A stretch of DNA of 13,247 bases from Sphingobium sp. Lineage in GTDB: Bacteria > Pseudomonadota > Alphaproteobacteria > Sphingomonadales > Sphingomonadaceae. Every line of letters begins with the position of its first letter. Positions within the stretch are counted from its first letter, which is position 1. Both the position numbers and the translations under genes were made by a program. Below are positions 6,662-13,247 of the stretch, piece after piece. The notes beneath the pieces were generated by a model. That model had not been told where the DNA came from. It made no database searches and worked only from the letters and a program-made list of their open reading frames with translations. The stretch is from contig JASBTC010000362.1 of the NCBI GenBank assembly GCA_030148625.1, positions 1 through 13,247 of the forward strand, written 5' to 3'.

Positions 6662-8059
6662 CTACTCGATCAAGCCGCCGCCCAACGCGACGTAGAGCGC
6701 GACGAGATTGTCGGCCTGGGCGCGACGGATCTGGATCAGCGCCTGTTCGGCGACGAACAGGTTGCGCTCGGCATCGAGCACTTCGAGATAACCGGCAACG
6801 CCTTCGCGATAGCGTGTACGCGCCAGATCCGCGATGCGGCGGGTGGCGAGGGTACCGCGTTCCTGCGCGGCGACCTGCTCCGCCAGATAGCGACGCCCAG
6901 CCAGCGCATCCGCGACTTCGCGGAAAGCGCCCTGGACGGTGCGCTCATAGGTTGCGACCGCGATATTCTCGCGCGCTTCGGCGACGGTCAGATTGCCCTT
7001 ATTGCGGCCGAAATCGAAGATCGGCAGGCTGATCGCCGGACCGAAGCTCCAGCGCAGATTGTCACCGCCCAGGAGGTTGCCGAGATCGGCCGACGCGAAG
7101 CCCAGCGTGCCGGTCAGCGAGATCGACGGGAAGAAGGCGGCCCGTGCGGCGCCGATATTCGCGCGTGCGGCGCGAAGTCGCTCCTCCGCCCCCATGATGT
7201 CGGGTCGTGCGACGAGCAGATCGGACGGCAGGCCGGCGGCGAGCGCCGGCGACTGGGTCTGCTGCGCCAGCGGCAAGGCGTCGGGCAGGGTCTCGGTCAC
7301 CGGACCGCCGGTCAGTACCGCCAGGAAGTTGGCGCTCTGCGCCCGCGTCAGCCGCAGGGCGGCAAGCTCGGTTTCGGCCTGGGTCAGCAGCGTTTCCGAC
7401 TGACGATAATCGAGCGCGGAGGTGACCCCCGCGTCGAGCCGGCGCTTCGCGATGCGAAGCCCGTCCTGGCGGCTTTTCACCGTCGCTTCGGCGAGCGCGG
7501 TTCGCTCGCTTGCCTCACGCAGCGCCAGATAGGTGCTGGCAACATCGCGGATCAAAGTCAGGCGAAATGCGCGTTCCGCCTCGACCGTCGAGAGATATTG
7601 CCGCCTGGCCGCTTCGGACAGGTTGCGTACCCGTCCCCAGAAATCGAGTTCGAAACTGGTGACGCCAACGCCGACAGAATAGCTGTTGGCAGTGACGGCG
7701 TTGGGAAGGCCGGTGACGCCCGCTGGCGTGCGGCTGCGCGTCGCATCGGCGCTGCCGGCAAGCGTGGGCAGCTGATCGGCGCGCTGGATGCGGTAAAGCC
7801 CCCGTGCCTCCTCGATCTGCGCGACCGCGACGGCCAGGTCGCGGTTGCGCTTCAACGCCTGGGCGACCAGCACTTCCAGCTGCGGATCGGCGAAGAAATC
7901 GCGCCATCCGATTTCGGTCGCGCGCCGGCCGGGAACGGAATCGCCCGAGAATTCGGCAGGATAGTCTCCGGCCGTGGGCAATGCAGGCCGCTCATGCGGC
8001 GGCGCGAGATTGCATCCGGCCAGGATCAGCGCGGCGGCGACGGGAACGAACTTACGCAT
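6662..8059 (-). CDS. RND efflux outer membrane factor, NodT/OprM-type lipoprotein
   Basis: A 465-residue outer membrane channel of the TolC/OprM family, the exit duct of the tripartite pump encoded just upstream. MRKFVPVAAALILAGC ends in a lipobox (LAGC) with the lipidated Cys16, as in OprM/NodT proteins. Two related OEP halves follow: LEVLVAQALKRNRDLAVA near residue 60, then the second half with RPDIMGAEERLRAARANIGAARA, and the protein ends in NLVALYVALGGGLIE. ATG at 8059 overlaps the pump stop codon by 8 bp (ATGCGTAA), with GGAG 7 nt upstream, so translation is probably coupled. The usual length range of the family is 450-490 residues, so the gene looks complete. No clear intrinsic terminator is visible after it. 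Confidence 0.94.
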   Translation of the reverse strand: MRKFVPVAAALILAGCNLAPPHERPALPTAGDYPAEFSGDSVPGRRATEIGWRDFFADPQLEVLVAQALKRNRDLAVAVAQIEEARGLYRIQRADQLPTLAGSADATRSRTPAGVTGLPNAVTANSYSVGVGVTSFELDFWGRVRNLSEAARRQYLSTVEAERAFRLTLIRDVASTYLALREASERTALAEATVKSRQDGLRIAKRRLDAGVTSALDYRQSETLLTQAETELAALRLTRAQSANFLAVLTGGPVTETLPDALPLAQQTQSPALAAGLPSDLLVARPDIMGAEERLRAARANIGAARAAFFPSISLTGTLGFASADLGNLLGGDNLRWSFGPAISLPIFDFGRNKGNLTVAEARENIAVATYERTVQGAFREVADALAGRRYLAEQVAAQERGTLATRRIADLARTRYREGVAGYLEVLDAERNLFVAEQALIQIRRAQADNLVALYVALGGGLIE

Positions 8060-11000
8060 GACCCGGCTCCGGTTCGTGATGGCCCTTTTCACCCGGCGCG
8101 GGCGGACGCCGCTTCGAAATCCAGCGGCGGACCGCCAGGTAGAAGAGCGGGATGAAGAAGATGCCGAAGATCGTCGCCGCGATCATCCCGCCCATCACGC
8201 CCGTGCCAACGGCGCGGCGGCTGGCCGCGCCGGCTCCGCTGGCGATCACCAGCGGCACCATGCCGAGGATGAAGGCGAGCGAAGTCATGATGATCGGGCG
8301 CAGCCGCAGCTTCACCGCTTCCATCACCGCATCGAGCGTCGATTTACCTTCGGCTTCCTGCTCGATCGCGAACTCGACGATCAGGATCGCGTTCTTTGCG
8401 GCGAGGCCGATGATCGTGATCAGGCCGACATTGAAATAGATATCGGCATTGAGCCCGCGCAGCATCGAGAACAGCACCGCCCCCAGCACGCCCAGCGGCA
8501 CCACCAGCAGCACCGAGATCGGCACCGACCAGCTTTCGTAAAGCGCGGCAAGCAGCAGGAAGACGACGACCAGCGACAGGCCGAGCAGCAGCCCGATCTG
8601 ACCCGCCGATTGCTGTTCCTCGTACGAGATGCCCGTCCATTCGAAGGTGAACCCGTCGGGAAGCTGGCTTGCCAGCCGCGCCATTTCCGCCATCGCCTCG
8701 CCGGTCGAGCGGCCCGGCGCTGGCGTGCCGGAGATCGTCATGGCGGGATAGCCGTTATAGCGCTGCAGCTGCGGCGGCCCCGCCGTCCAGTCGACGCTGG
8801 TGAAGGCGCCGAACGGCACCATCTCGCCCTGCGCGTTGCGGACCTTGAGATCGAGCACGTCCTGCGGCGTCATCCGATATGGCGCATCGGCCTGGAGCAG
8901 CACGCGCAGCACTCGGCCGTCACGCGTGAAGTCGTTGGCATAGGCACTGCCGAATGCGAGCGCGAGCGTGGCGTTGACGTCGCCGACCGACAGGCCCAGC
9001 GCGCGCGCCTTGATCCGGTCGATATCGACGCGAAGCTGTGGCGCATCCTCCTGCCCTTCCGGCCGGACGCCGGCGAGAACCTGGCTCTGTGACGCCATGC
9101 CCAGCATCTGGTTGCGCGCCTGGAGCAAGGCGGCCGGCCCGTTGCCACCGCGATCCTCGAGCTTGAAGGTGAAACCGCTTGCCGTGCCCAGTTCGGGAAT
9201 GGACGGCGGATTCAGCGTGAAGACCATCGCTTCCTTGATCTGCATCAGCGCGCCGAGCGCCTTGCCGGCAAGCGTATCCGCGCTGTTCTCCTTGCCCTTG
9301 CGCTCGTCCCAGGGATGGAGCGAGATGAAGCCCATCGCGTTGTTCTGGCCCTGGCCGAAGAAGCTGAAGCCGCGCACGAACACCATGTTCTTCACCTGCG
9401 GCTGGCTTTCGAAGAATTTCTTCGCTTCGCCGATCGCCACGTCGGTGCGTTCGCGCGTCGCGCCGGGCGGCGCCTGGATCACGGTGATGACATAGCCCTG
9501 ATCCTCCTGCGGCAGGAAACCGCCCGGCAGGCGCTGGAACAGGATGAAGGTGATGCCGACAAGCGCCACGAACACGACCAGCCAGCGCAGCGGCGCCGAC
9601 AGGATCTTGCCAACACGCCCCTGGTAGCGATCGGTGATCCGCGCAAACCAGTCGTTGAAGCGACCGAAGAAACGATTGGTCGCCGCCTGGAACCGGTTCG
9701 AAGGCTCCGCATGGTCCGGATCGTGTGGTTTCAACAGCGCCGCGCACAAGGCGGGCGTCAGTGTCAGCGCGAGCAGGGCGGAGAATGCGATCGAGATGGC
9801 GAGCGTGACCGAGAATTGCCGATAGATTCCGCCCGTCGATCCCGGGAAGAACGCCATCGGGATAAACACCGCGATCAACACCAATGTGATGCCGATGATG
9901 GCGGAGGTGATCTGCCCCATCGCCTTCACCGTCGCTTCATAGGGTGACAGCCCTTCGTCGCGCATGATGCGTTCGACATTCTCGATCACGACGATCGCGT
10001 CATCGACGAGGATGCCGATCGCCAGCACCATGCCGAACAGCGTCAGCACGTTGATCGAGAAGCCGAACAGCCAGAGACCCAGGCACGCGCCGGCCAGCGC
10101 AATGGGCACGACCACCGTCGGGATGATGGTGGCGCGGAAATTCTGGAGAAACAGGAACATGACCAGGAAGACGAGCGCCATCGCCTCGACCAGGGTCTTG
10201 ACGACTTCCTCGACCGAAATGGTGATGAACGGCGTGGTGTCGTACGGAATCGACCAGGTGATGTCGGGCGGAAAGCCCTTTTCCAGCTCGGCCATGCGCG
10301 CTTTCACGCCTTCCGCCGCCTGCAGCGCATTGGAGCCGGAGGTGAGCTGGACGGCAAGGCCCGCCATCGGCTTGCCGTTGAGCTCGGTGCCGAACAGATA
10401 GGATTGCGCACCCAGTTCGACACGACCGACATCGCCGAGCGTGACGGCCGAACCATCCGGATTGGCGCGCAGGATGATCGCGGCGAACTGCTCGGGCGTG
10501 GTGAAGCGGCTCTGCGTCTTGATCGTCGCGTTGATCTCTGTACCGCGCGCGATCGGCTGGTCGCCAAGCTGGCCGCCGGGCGACTGGCTGTTCTGTTCCT
10601 GAACCGCGCCGAGCGCCTCGGCGGCAGAGAGATTATAGGTCGCGAGCTTGGCCGGATCGAGCCAGATGCGCATCGCATATTCGGACGAAAAGGCCTGGAT
10701 ATTGCCGACGCCCTCGACGCGGCGCAGTTCGTCGACGATCCGCGTGCTCGCGAAATTGCCGAGCTCGAGCGTCGGAGTCCCGCCGCTCTTCGACGTGATC
10801 GCGACGATCAGCAGGAAGCCGGGATTGGCCTCGTTGACCTGGATACCCTGGCGACGGACCTCCTCGGGCAAGCGCTGCTCGACCCTGCGCAGGCGATTCT
10901 GCACGTTCATCTGCGCGATATCGACGTCGGTACCGGCGTCGAAGGTGACGGTGATCGTCGCGGTGCCGTTCGAATTGGACGTCGACGCCATGTAGAGGAA

Positions 11001-11228
11001 ACCCTCGACGCCGTTCAATTCCTGCTCGATCACCTGGGTGACGTTCTGCTCGAGCGTTGCCGCGTCGGCGCCGGGATAGGTGACGGTGATCGCCAGCGAC
11101 GGCGGCGCGACGGTGGGATATTGCTCGATCGGCAGGCCGCGCAGCGCGATGATGCCCGCCAGCAGGATGCCGAGCGCGATCACCCAGGCAAAGACCGGGC
11201 GATCGATGAAGAAGCGGGGCGCCATCAT
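8052..11228 (-). CDS. RND multidrug efflux pump, HAE1/AcrB-type permease
   Basis: A 1058-residue inner membrane proton/drug antiporter of the resistance-nodulation-division superfamily; AcrB has 1049 residues. It begins with FFIDRPVFAWVIALGIL (first membrane helix) and LPIEQYPTVAPPSL. TM4 carries the proton-relay pair Asp409-Asp410 in ILVDDAIVVIENVER, and TM10 carries Lys945 in LAAKNAILIVEFA. A conserved RLRPIIMTSLAFILGMVPL block follows, then VGTGVMGGM. Two large periplasmic loops and 12 membrane helices are expected, and the sequence looks intact throughout. Substrates cannot be read from sequence, but the HAE1 group exports hydrophobic and amphiphilic compounds. It lies 10 bp after the fusion-protein gene and overlaps the outer membrane factor gene. 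Two adjacent ATG codons (11228, 11225) with only a weak ribosome site make the exact start uncertain by one residue. Confidence 0.96.
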   Translation of the reverse strand: MMAPRFFIDRPVFAWVIALGILLAGIIALRGLPIEQYPTVAPPSLAITVTYPGADAATLEQNVTQVIEQELNGVEGFLYMASTSNSNGTATITVTFDAGTDVDIAQMNVQNRLRRVEQRLPEEVRRQGIQVNEANPGFLLIVAITSKSGGTPTLELGNFASTRIVDELRRVEGVGNIQAFSSEYAMRIWLDPAKLATYNLSAAEALGAVQEQNSQSPGGQLGDQPIARGTEINATIKTQSRFTTPEQFAAIILRANPDGSAVTLGDVGRVELGAQSYLFGTELNGKPMAGLAVQLTSGSNALQAAEGVKARMAELEKGFPPDITWSIPYDTTPFITISVEEVVKTLVEAMALVFLVMFLFLQNFRATIIPTVVVPIALAGACLGLWLFGFSINVLTLFGMVLAIGILVDDAIVVIENVERIMRDEGLSPYEATVKAMGQITSAIIGITLVLIAVFIPMAFFPGSTGGIYRQFSVTLAISIAFSALLALTLTPALCAALLKPHDPDHAEPSNRFQAATNRFFGRFNDWFARITDRYQGRVGKILSAPLRWLVVFVALVGITFILFQRLPGGFLPQEDQGYVITVIQAPPGATRERTDVAIGEAKKFFESQPQVKNMVFVRGFSFFGQGQNNAMGFISLHPWDERKGKENSADTLAGKALGALMQIKEAMVFTLNPPSIPELGTASGFTFKLEDRGGNGPAALLQARNQMLGMASQSQVLAGVRPEGQEDAPQLRVDIDRIKARALGLSVGDVNATLALAFGSAYANDFTRDGRVLRVLLQADAPYRMTPQDVLDLKVRNAQGEMVPFGAFTSVDWTAGPPQLQRYNGYPAMTISGTPAPGRSTGEAMAEMARLASQLPDGFTFEWTGISYEEQQSAGQIGLLLGLSLVVVFLLLAALYESWSVPISVLLVVPLGVLGAVLFSMLRGLNADIYFNVGLITIIGLAAKNAILIVEFAIEQEAEGKSTLDAVMEAVKLRLRPIIMTSLAFILGMVPLVIASGAGAASRRAVGTGVMGGMIAATIFGIFFIPLFYLAVRRWISKRRPPAPGEKGHHEPEPGHA

Positions 11229-11238
11229 CGGACCGGAC

Positions 11239-12369
11239 TCAACGCTTGGCCGGTGCGGCGATGGTCACCGGCTGGCCGGGCATGACCTTTTGCAGGCCTT
11301 CGACGATCACGCGATCGCCGGCCTTGAGCCCGTCGGTGATCACCCATTGGCTGCCCTGAAGCCCACCGAGCTTCACCGGCCGGGCAACCGCGACATTCTT
11401 GGGGCCCACCACCATCACGCTCGCGCCATCGGCCGAGACCCGTACGGCGCGCTGCGGCACCAATATGCCGTTGGGCCTGACGCCGGCCTCCAGTCGCGCG
11501 CGGACGAACTGGCCGGGCAACAGGAGCTGGCCTGGATTGGCGAATTCGGCGCGCAACGCGGCGGTGCCGGTCTGCTCGTTGATCGACAGGTCGAGGAAAT
11601 CGAGATGGCCGGTGATCGGAGAGACGCTGCCGTCCTCGAGCACGAGCTTCACTTCAACCCGGCCCAGCGCCGGCACGGTGAGCTTGCCTGACGACATGTC
11701 GCGCCGCACGGCGAGCAGATCGGAGCTCGACTGCGAGAAATTGACGTAGATCCGGTCGATCTGTTCGATCGTGGTGAGCAATGTTCCCGCCGCAGCGCTG
11801 ACCAGCGCGCCCTCGGTCACCTGGGCACGCCCCACCCGGCCCGAGATCGGCGCGGTGACGGTGGTGTAGCCCAGGCTGAGCCTGGCCGAATCGAGCTGCG
11901 CGCGCGCCTGGGCGACATCGGCCTGGGCAGTGCGCAGCCGCGCGACAGCGGCGTCATATTCCTGCTTGCTGATCGCCTGATCCGCGATCAGCCCCTGATA
12001 GCGCTGAACATCCTGCTGGGCGTTGGCGGCGGTCGCCTGCGCGCGGGCAAGCTGCGCCTGCACGGCGTTGAGGCCGGCGCGCAGTTCGCGCGGATCGACC
12101 TGGAACATCGGCTTGCCGGCGCCGACGTCGCTGCCCTCCTCATAGAGTCGCGCCTGGACGATGCCGTCGACGCGGGCACGGACCTCGGATGTGCGATATG
12201 CCTGCACACGACCGGGGAGTTCGATGACGTTCGACACCGACTGGGGCTGGATCGTGACGATAGACACCTGCGGCGGCGGCGGCGTGGGCGGCGCTTCCTG
12301 TCCGCACGACGCGACCGCTGCCGCGGCGAGGACAACCGCCGCGATCCGGAGTGGGAAAACACGCTTCAT
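11239..12369 (-). CDS. RND efflux periplasmic adaptor (membrane fusion lipoprotein, AcrA type)
   Basis: A 376-residue adaptor that links the RND pump to the outer membrane factor. MKRVFPLRIAAVVLAAAAVASC ends in a lipobox with Cys22, predicting anchoring in the inner membrane. A proline-rich linker follows. The first half of the lipoyl domain spans about residues 56-93, an Ala/Gln-rich alpha-helical hairpin about 94-167, and the second lipoyl half (TTVTAPISGRVGRAQV) about 168-205. Beta-barrel and membrane-proximal domains follow to the end. ATG at 12369 is used; the codon before it is TTG, and AGGGGAAG lies just upstream. It is the first gene of the efflux operon, divergent from the TetR-family regulator. 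The intergenic palindrome indicates likely repression by that regulator. Confidence 0.95.
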   Translation of the reverse strand: MKRVFPLRIAAVVLAAAAVASCGQEAPPTPPPPQVSIVTIQPQSVSNVIELPGRVQAYRTSEVRARVDGIVQARLYEEGSDVGAGKPMFQVDPRELRAGLNAVQAQLARAQATAANAQQDVQRYQGLIADQAISKQEYDAAVARLRTAQADVAQARAQLDSARLSLGYTTVTAPISGRVGRAQVTEGALVSAAAGTLLTTIEQIDRIYVNFSQSSSDLLAVRRDMSSGKLTVPALGRVEVKLVLEDGSVSPITGHLDFLDLSINEQTGTAALRAEFANPGQLLLPGQFVRARLEAGVRPNGILVPQRAVRVSADGASVMVVGPKNVAVARPVKLGGLQGSQWVITDGLKAGDRVIVEGLQKVMPGQPVTIAAPAKR

Positions 12370-12405
12370 CAAACTTCCCCTGTCGGCACGTCACGCAATG
12401 TTGCG

Positions 12406-12434
12406 TTGCAACAAGATTGGACGGGCGCTTTAGT
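12406..12434 (+). promoter_or_regulatory. Candidate promoter of the TetR-family gene
   Basis: TTGCAA (12406-12411), a 17-bp spacer and TTTAGT (12429-12434) form a moderate promoter-like pair. It would start transcripts near 12441, inside the palindrome at 12434-12449, so an operator-bound repressor would block it (autoregulation). This also argues that an ATG at 12438 cannot be the usual start of the regulator. The assignment is by eye. Confidence 0.35.
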
Positions 12435-12460
12435 GTAATGTACATTACAGTCAATGACCA
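12432..12460 (-). promoter_or_regulatory. Candidate promoter of the efflux operon
   Basis: On the minus strand TGGTCA (12460-12455) and TACACT (12437-12432), each matching consensus at four positions, are spaced by 17 bp. The 16-bp palindrome covers most of the spacer and the -10 box, an arrangement typical of TetR-family repression. An alternative -35 (TTGACT, 12454-12449) has no good -10 at standard spacing. The transcript start would be near 12425, giving a leader of about 55 nt before the adaptor ATG. Confidence 0.35.
12434..12449. promoter_or_regulatory. Perfect 16-bp palindrome, likely TetR-family operator
   Basis: TGTAATGTACATTACA is identical to its reverse complement. It lies in the divergent intergenic region between the efflux operon and the TetR-family gene, overlapping promoter-like boxes on both strands. 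Efflux regulators of this family commonly bind such 16- to 24-bp palindromes between divergent genes. From memory, the CmeR operator in Campylobacter has similar outer TGTAAT/ATTACA arms. Binding is inferred from position and symmetry. Confidence 0.75.
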
Positions 12461-12482
12461 ATCCGATCAAAGCCATATTTTC

Positions 12483-13112
12483 GTGACCGTCGTCGCGCCC
12501 GTCCCCGCCTCTTCCGCCGATAATCGGCGCGAGGAACGCCGGCTCGCGATCGTCGAGGCTGCCGAGTCGCTGTTCCTCGAGCGCGGCTATGAGCGGACAA
12601 GCCTGGCCGCGATCATCGAGCGCTCCGGCGGATCGCTGGCCACGGTCTACGAATTGTTCGGCAACAAGCAGGGGCTGCTTCATGCGGTCGTCGAACGCCA
12701 GAGCGGCCCGGATCTCTGCCGGATGGAAGAGGGTACCGATGGCGGCGAATCCACTGCCGTGCTGCTGATGCGTTATGCGCACCAGCTTTACGAACATATG
12801 ATGATGCCGCACGTGATCGCGCTGATGCGCGTCATCATCGTCGAATCGATGCGCGATCCCGATTTCTCGCGCGCATTCCATCGCGATTTCCATGTGCCGG
12901 TGGTCCAGGAGATGGCGGAGATCTTCGCGCGCTGGACCCGTGAGGGCCGCGCCGACATCGATCGCCCCGAAGCGGCGGCGGAGCTTTTCTGGGCCACGAT
13001 CATCAGCGACGCCCAACTTCGCGCGATGACCGCGATCGCGCCGCCGCCGCTGATCGAGGCCGGGCTGGATTGGCGCCTGGCGCCCTTCCTCGGCCATTTC
13101 AGATTCCGCTAG
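12483..13112 (+). CDS. TetR/AcrR-family transcriptional regulator of the efflux operon
   Basis: A 209-residue regulator with the N-terminal TetR DNA-binding domain. Helix 1 lies in RRLAIVEAAESLFLERGYE, and the helix-turn-helix is TSLAAIIERSGGSLATVYELFG (about residues 39-60) followed by NKQGLLHAVV. The C-terminal ligand and dimer domain resembles the AefR-like TetR_C_7 type, with the repeated pattern ESMRDPDFSRAFHRD and AAELFWATIISDAQLRAM. GTG at 12483 is chosen because the alternative in-frame ATG at 12438 lies inside the likely operator and at the expected transcript start. Neither has a convincing ribosome binding site. Its position, divergent from the efflux adaptor gene with a palindrome between them, makes local repression of the pump the likely job; the inducer is unknown. 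The stop codon coincides with the border of an IS5-family element. Confidence 0.9.
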   Translation: MTVVAPVPASSADNRREERRLAIVEAAESLFLERGYERTSLAAIIERSGGSLATVYELFGNKQGLLHAVVERQSGPDLCRMEEGTDGGESTAVLLMRYAHQLYEHMMMPHVIALMRVIIVESMRDPDFSRAFHRDFHVPVVQEMAEIFARWTREGRADIDRPEAAAELFWATIISDAQLRAMTAIAPPPLIEAGLDWRLAPFLGHFRFR

Positions 13113-13247
13113 GCTGTGGTGACGATTTAATCATTTGAGCCATAGCATGATGCTGGCGAGTTTGATGAATCCGAGGAAGTGTTGGGCGAGCTTGTCGTAT
13201 CGTGTAGCGATGCGTCGCCATTGCTTGAGCTTGGCGAAGAAGCCCTC
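13112..13247 (-). mobile_element. IS5-family insertion sequence, right part truncated by window end
   Basis: Sequence from the TetR stop codon to the window end belongs to an insertion sequence whose transposase reads on the minus strand. The element end probably starts at GGCTGTGGTGACG or one base later, directly after a TA (13110-13111). IS5-family members duplicate either TA/TNA or YTAR targets, and CTAG at 13109-13112 fits both. The other end, the terminal inverted repeat partner and the target duplication lie outside the window, so the exact border is open. Confidence 0.75.
13131..13247 (-). CDS. IS5-family transposase, C-terminal 38 residues (partial)
   Basis: The minus-strand frame enters at the window edge and stops with TGA at 13133-13131. 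It reads EGFFAKLKQWRRIATRYDKL and on to ASIMLWLK. This matches the end of DDE transposases of the IS5 family, where FF-x-x-LK-x-x-RRIATRYDK is highly conserved. The first visible residue Glu and the Lys seven positions later fit the E-(6)-K part of the Y-R-E-K signature, so the window cuts exactly at the catalytic Glu. Whether the rest of the gene is intact cannot be seen. Confidence 0.85.
   Translation of the reverse strand, partial: EGFFAKLKQWRRIATRYDKLAQHFLGFIKLASIMLWLK

Noticed and set aside
7974..9092. 372-codon plus-strand frame opposite the RND pump and outer membrane factor
   Set aside because: Shadow of the pump coding sequence; low-complexity charged translation (His, Arg, Asp, Glu, Gln).
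10404..11285. 293-codon plus-strand frame opposite the RND pump
   Set aside because: Lies entirely over the intact pump and adaptor genes and shows no recognisable domain.
12400..12412. GTTGC-GTT-GCAAC hairpin in the adaptor leader
   Set aside because: Only five pairs with a 3-nt loop; too small to separate from chance, and it overlaps the -35 proposed for the regulator.
12351..12482. Longer starts for the TetR-family regulator, including ATG at 12438
   Set aside because: They run through the divergent promoter and operator palindrome, and the added residues resemble nothing in the family. The GTG at 12483 remains a judgement call because it lacks a clear ribosome site.

Overview
The window reads as a chromosomal segment of a high-GC alphaproteobacterium, most likely a sphingomonad (order Sphingomonadales). 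This rests on codon bias, on the NodT/OprM-type lipoprotein in the efflux operon and on the general style of the proteins, not on a marker gene. No rRNA, tRNA or CRISPR array is visible.

Left part (1-2311, plus strand): the 3' end of a VOC/glyoxalase-fold gene, then a RidA-family protein, then a CPA1-type Na+/H+ antiporter that appears to start at a TTG codon behind a clear ribosome binding site. A perfect 10-bp inverted repeat lies in the antiporter leader.

Middle part (2317-6544, minus strand): three consecutive genes for proteins with signal peptides. In transcription order they are an M24 metallopeptidase with all five metal ligands, a YwrD-like gamma-glutamyltranspeptidase family enzyme, and an alpha/beta hydrolase with a Ser-Asp-His triad. 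The transpeptidase gene has its own promoter-like sequence with an 18-bp palindrome just upstream. The hydrolase and antiporter genes converge with only 5 bp between their stop codons.

Right part (6662-13112): a complete tripartite RND efflux operon on the minus strand (membrane fusion lipoprotein, HAE1/AcrB-type pump, outer membrane factor), with a divergent TetR-family regulator on the plus strand. A perfect 16-bp palindrome between the regulator and the operon overlaps promoter-like elements for both. It is the obvious candidate operator, so the unit looks like a TetR-repressed multidrug efflux system. At the far right an IS5-family element begins exactly at the regulator's stop codon. Only its transposase C-terminus, from the catalytic Glu onward, lies in the window.

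I found no clearly undescribed system. The genes all belong to known families. The points worth a second look are cis-elements (palindromes and leader hairpins), the IS junction at the regulator stop, the cluster of three exported hydrolases, and active-site substitutions in the RidA-like and GGT-like proteins.
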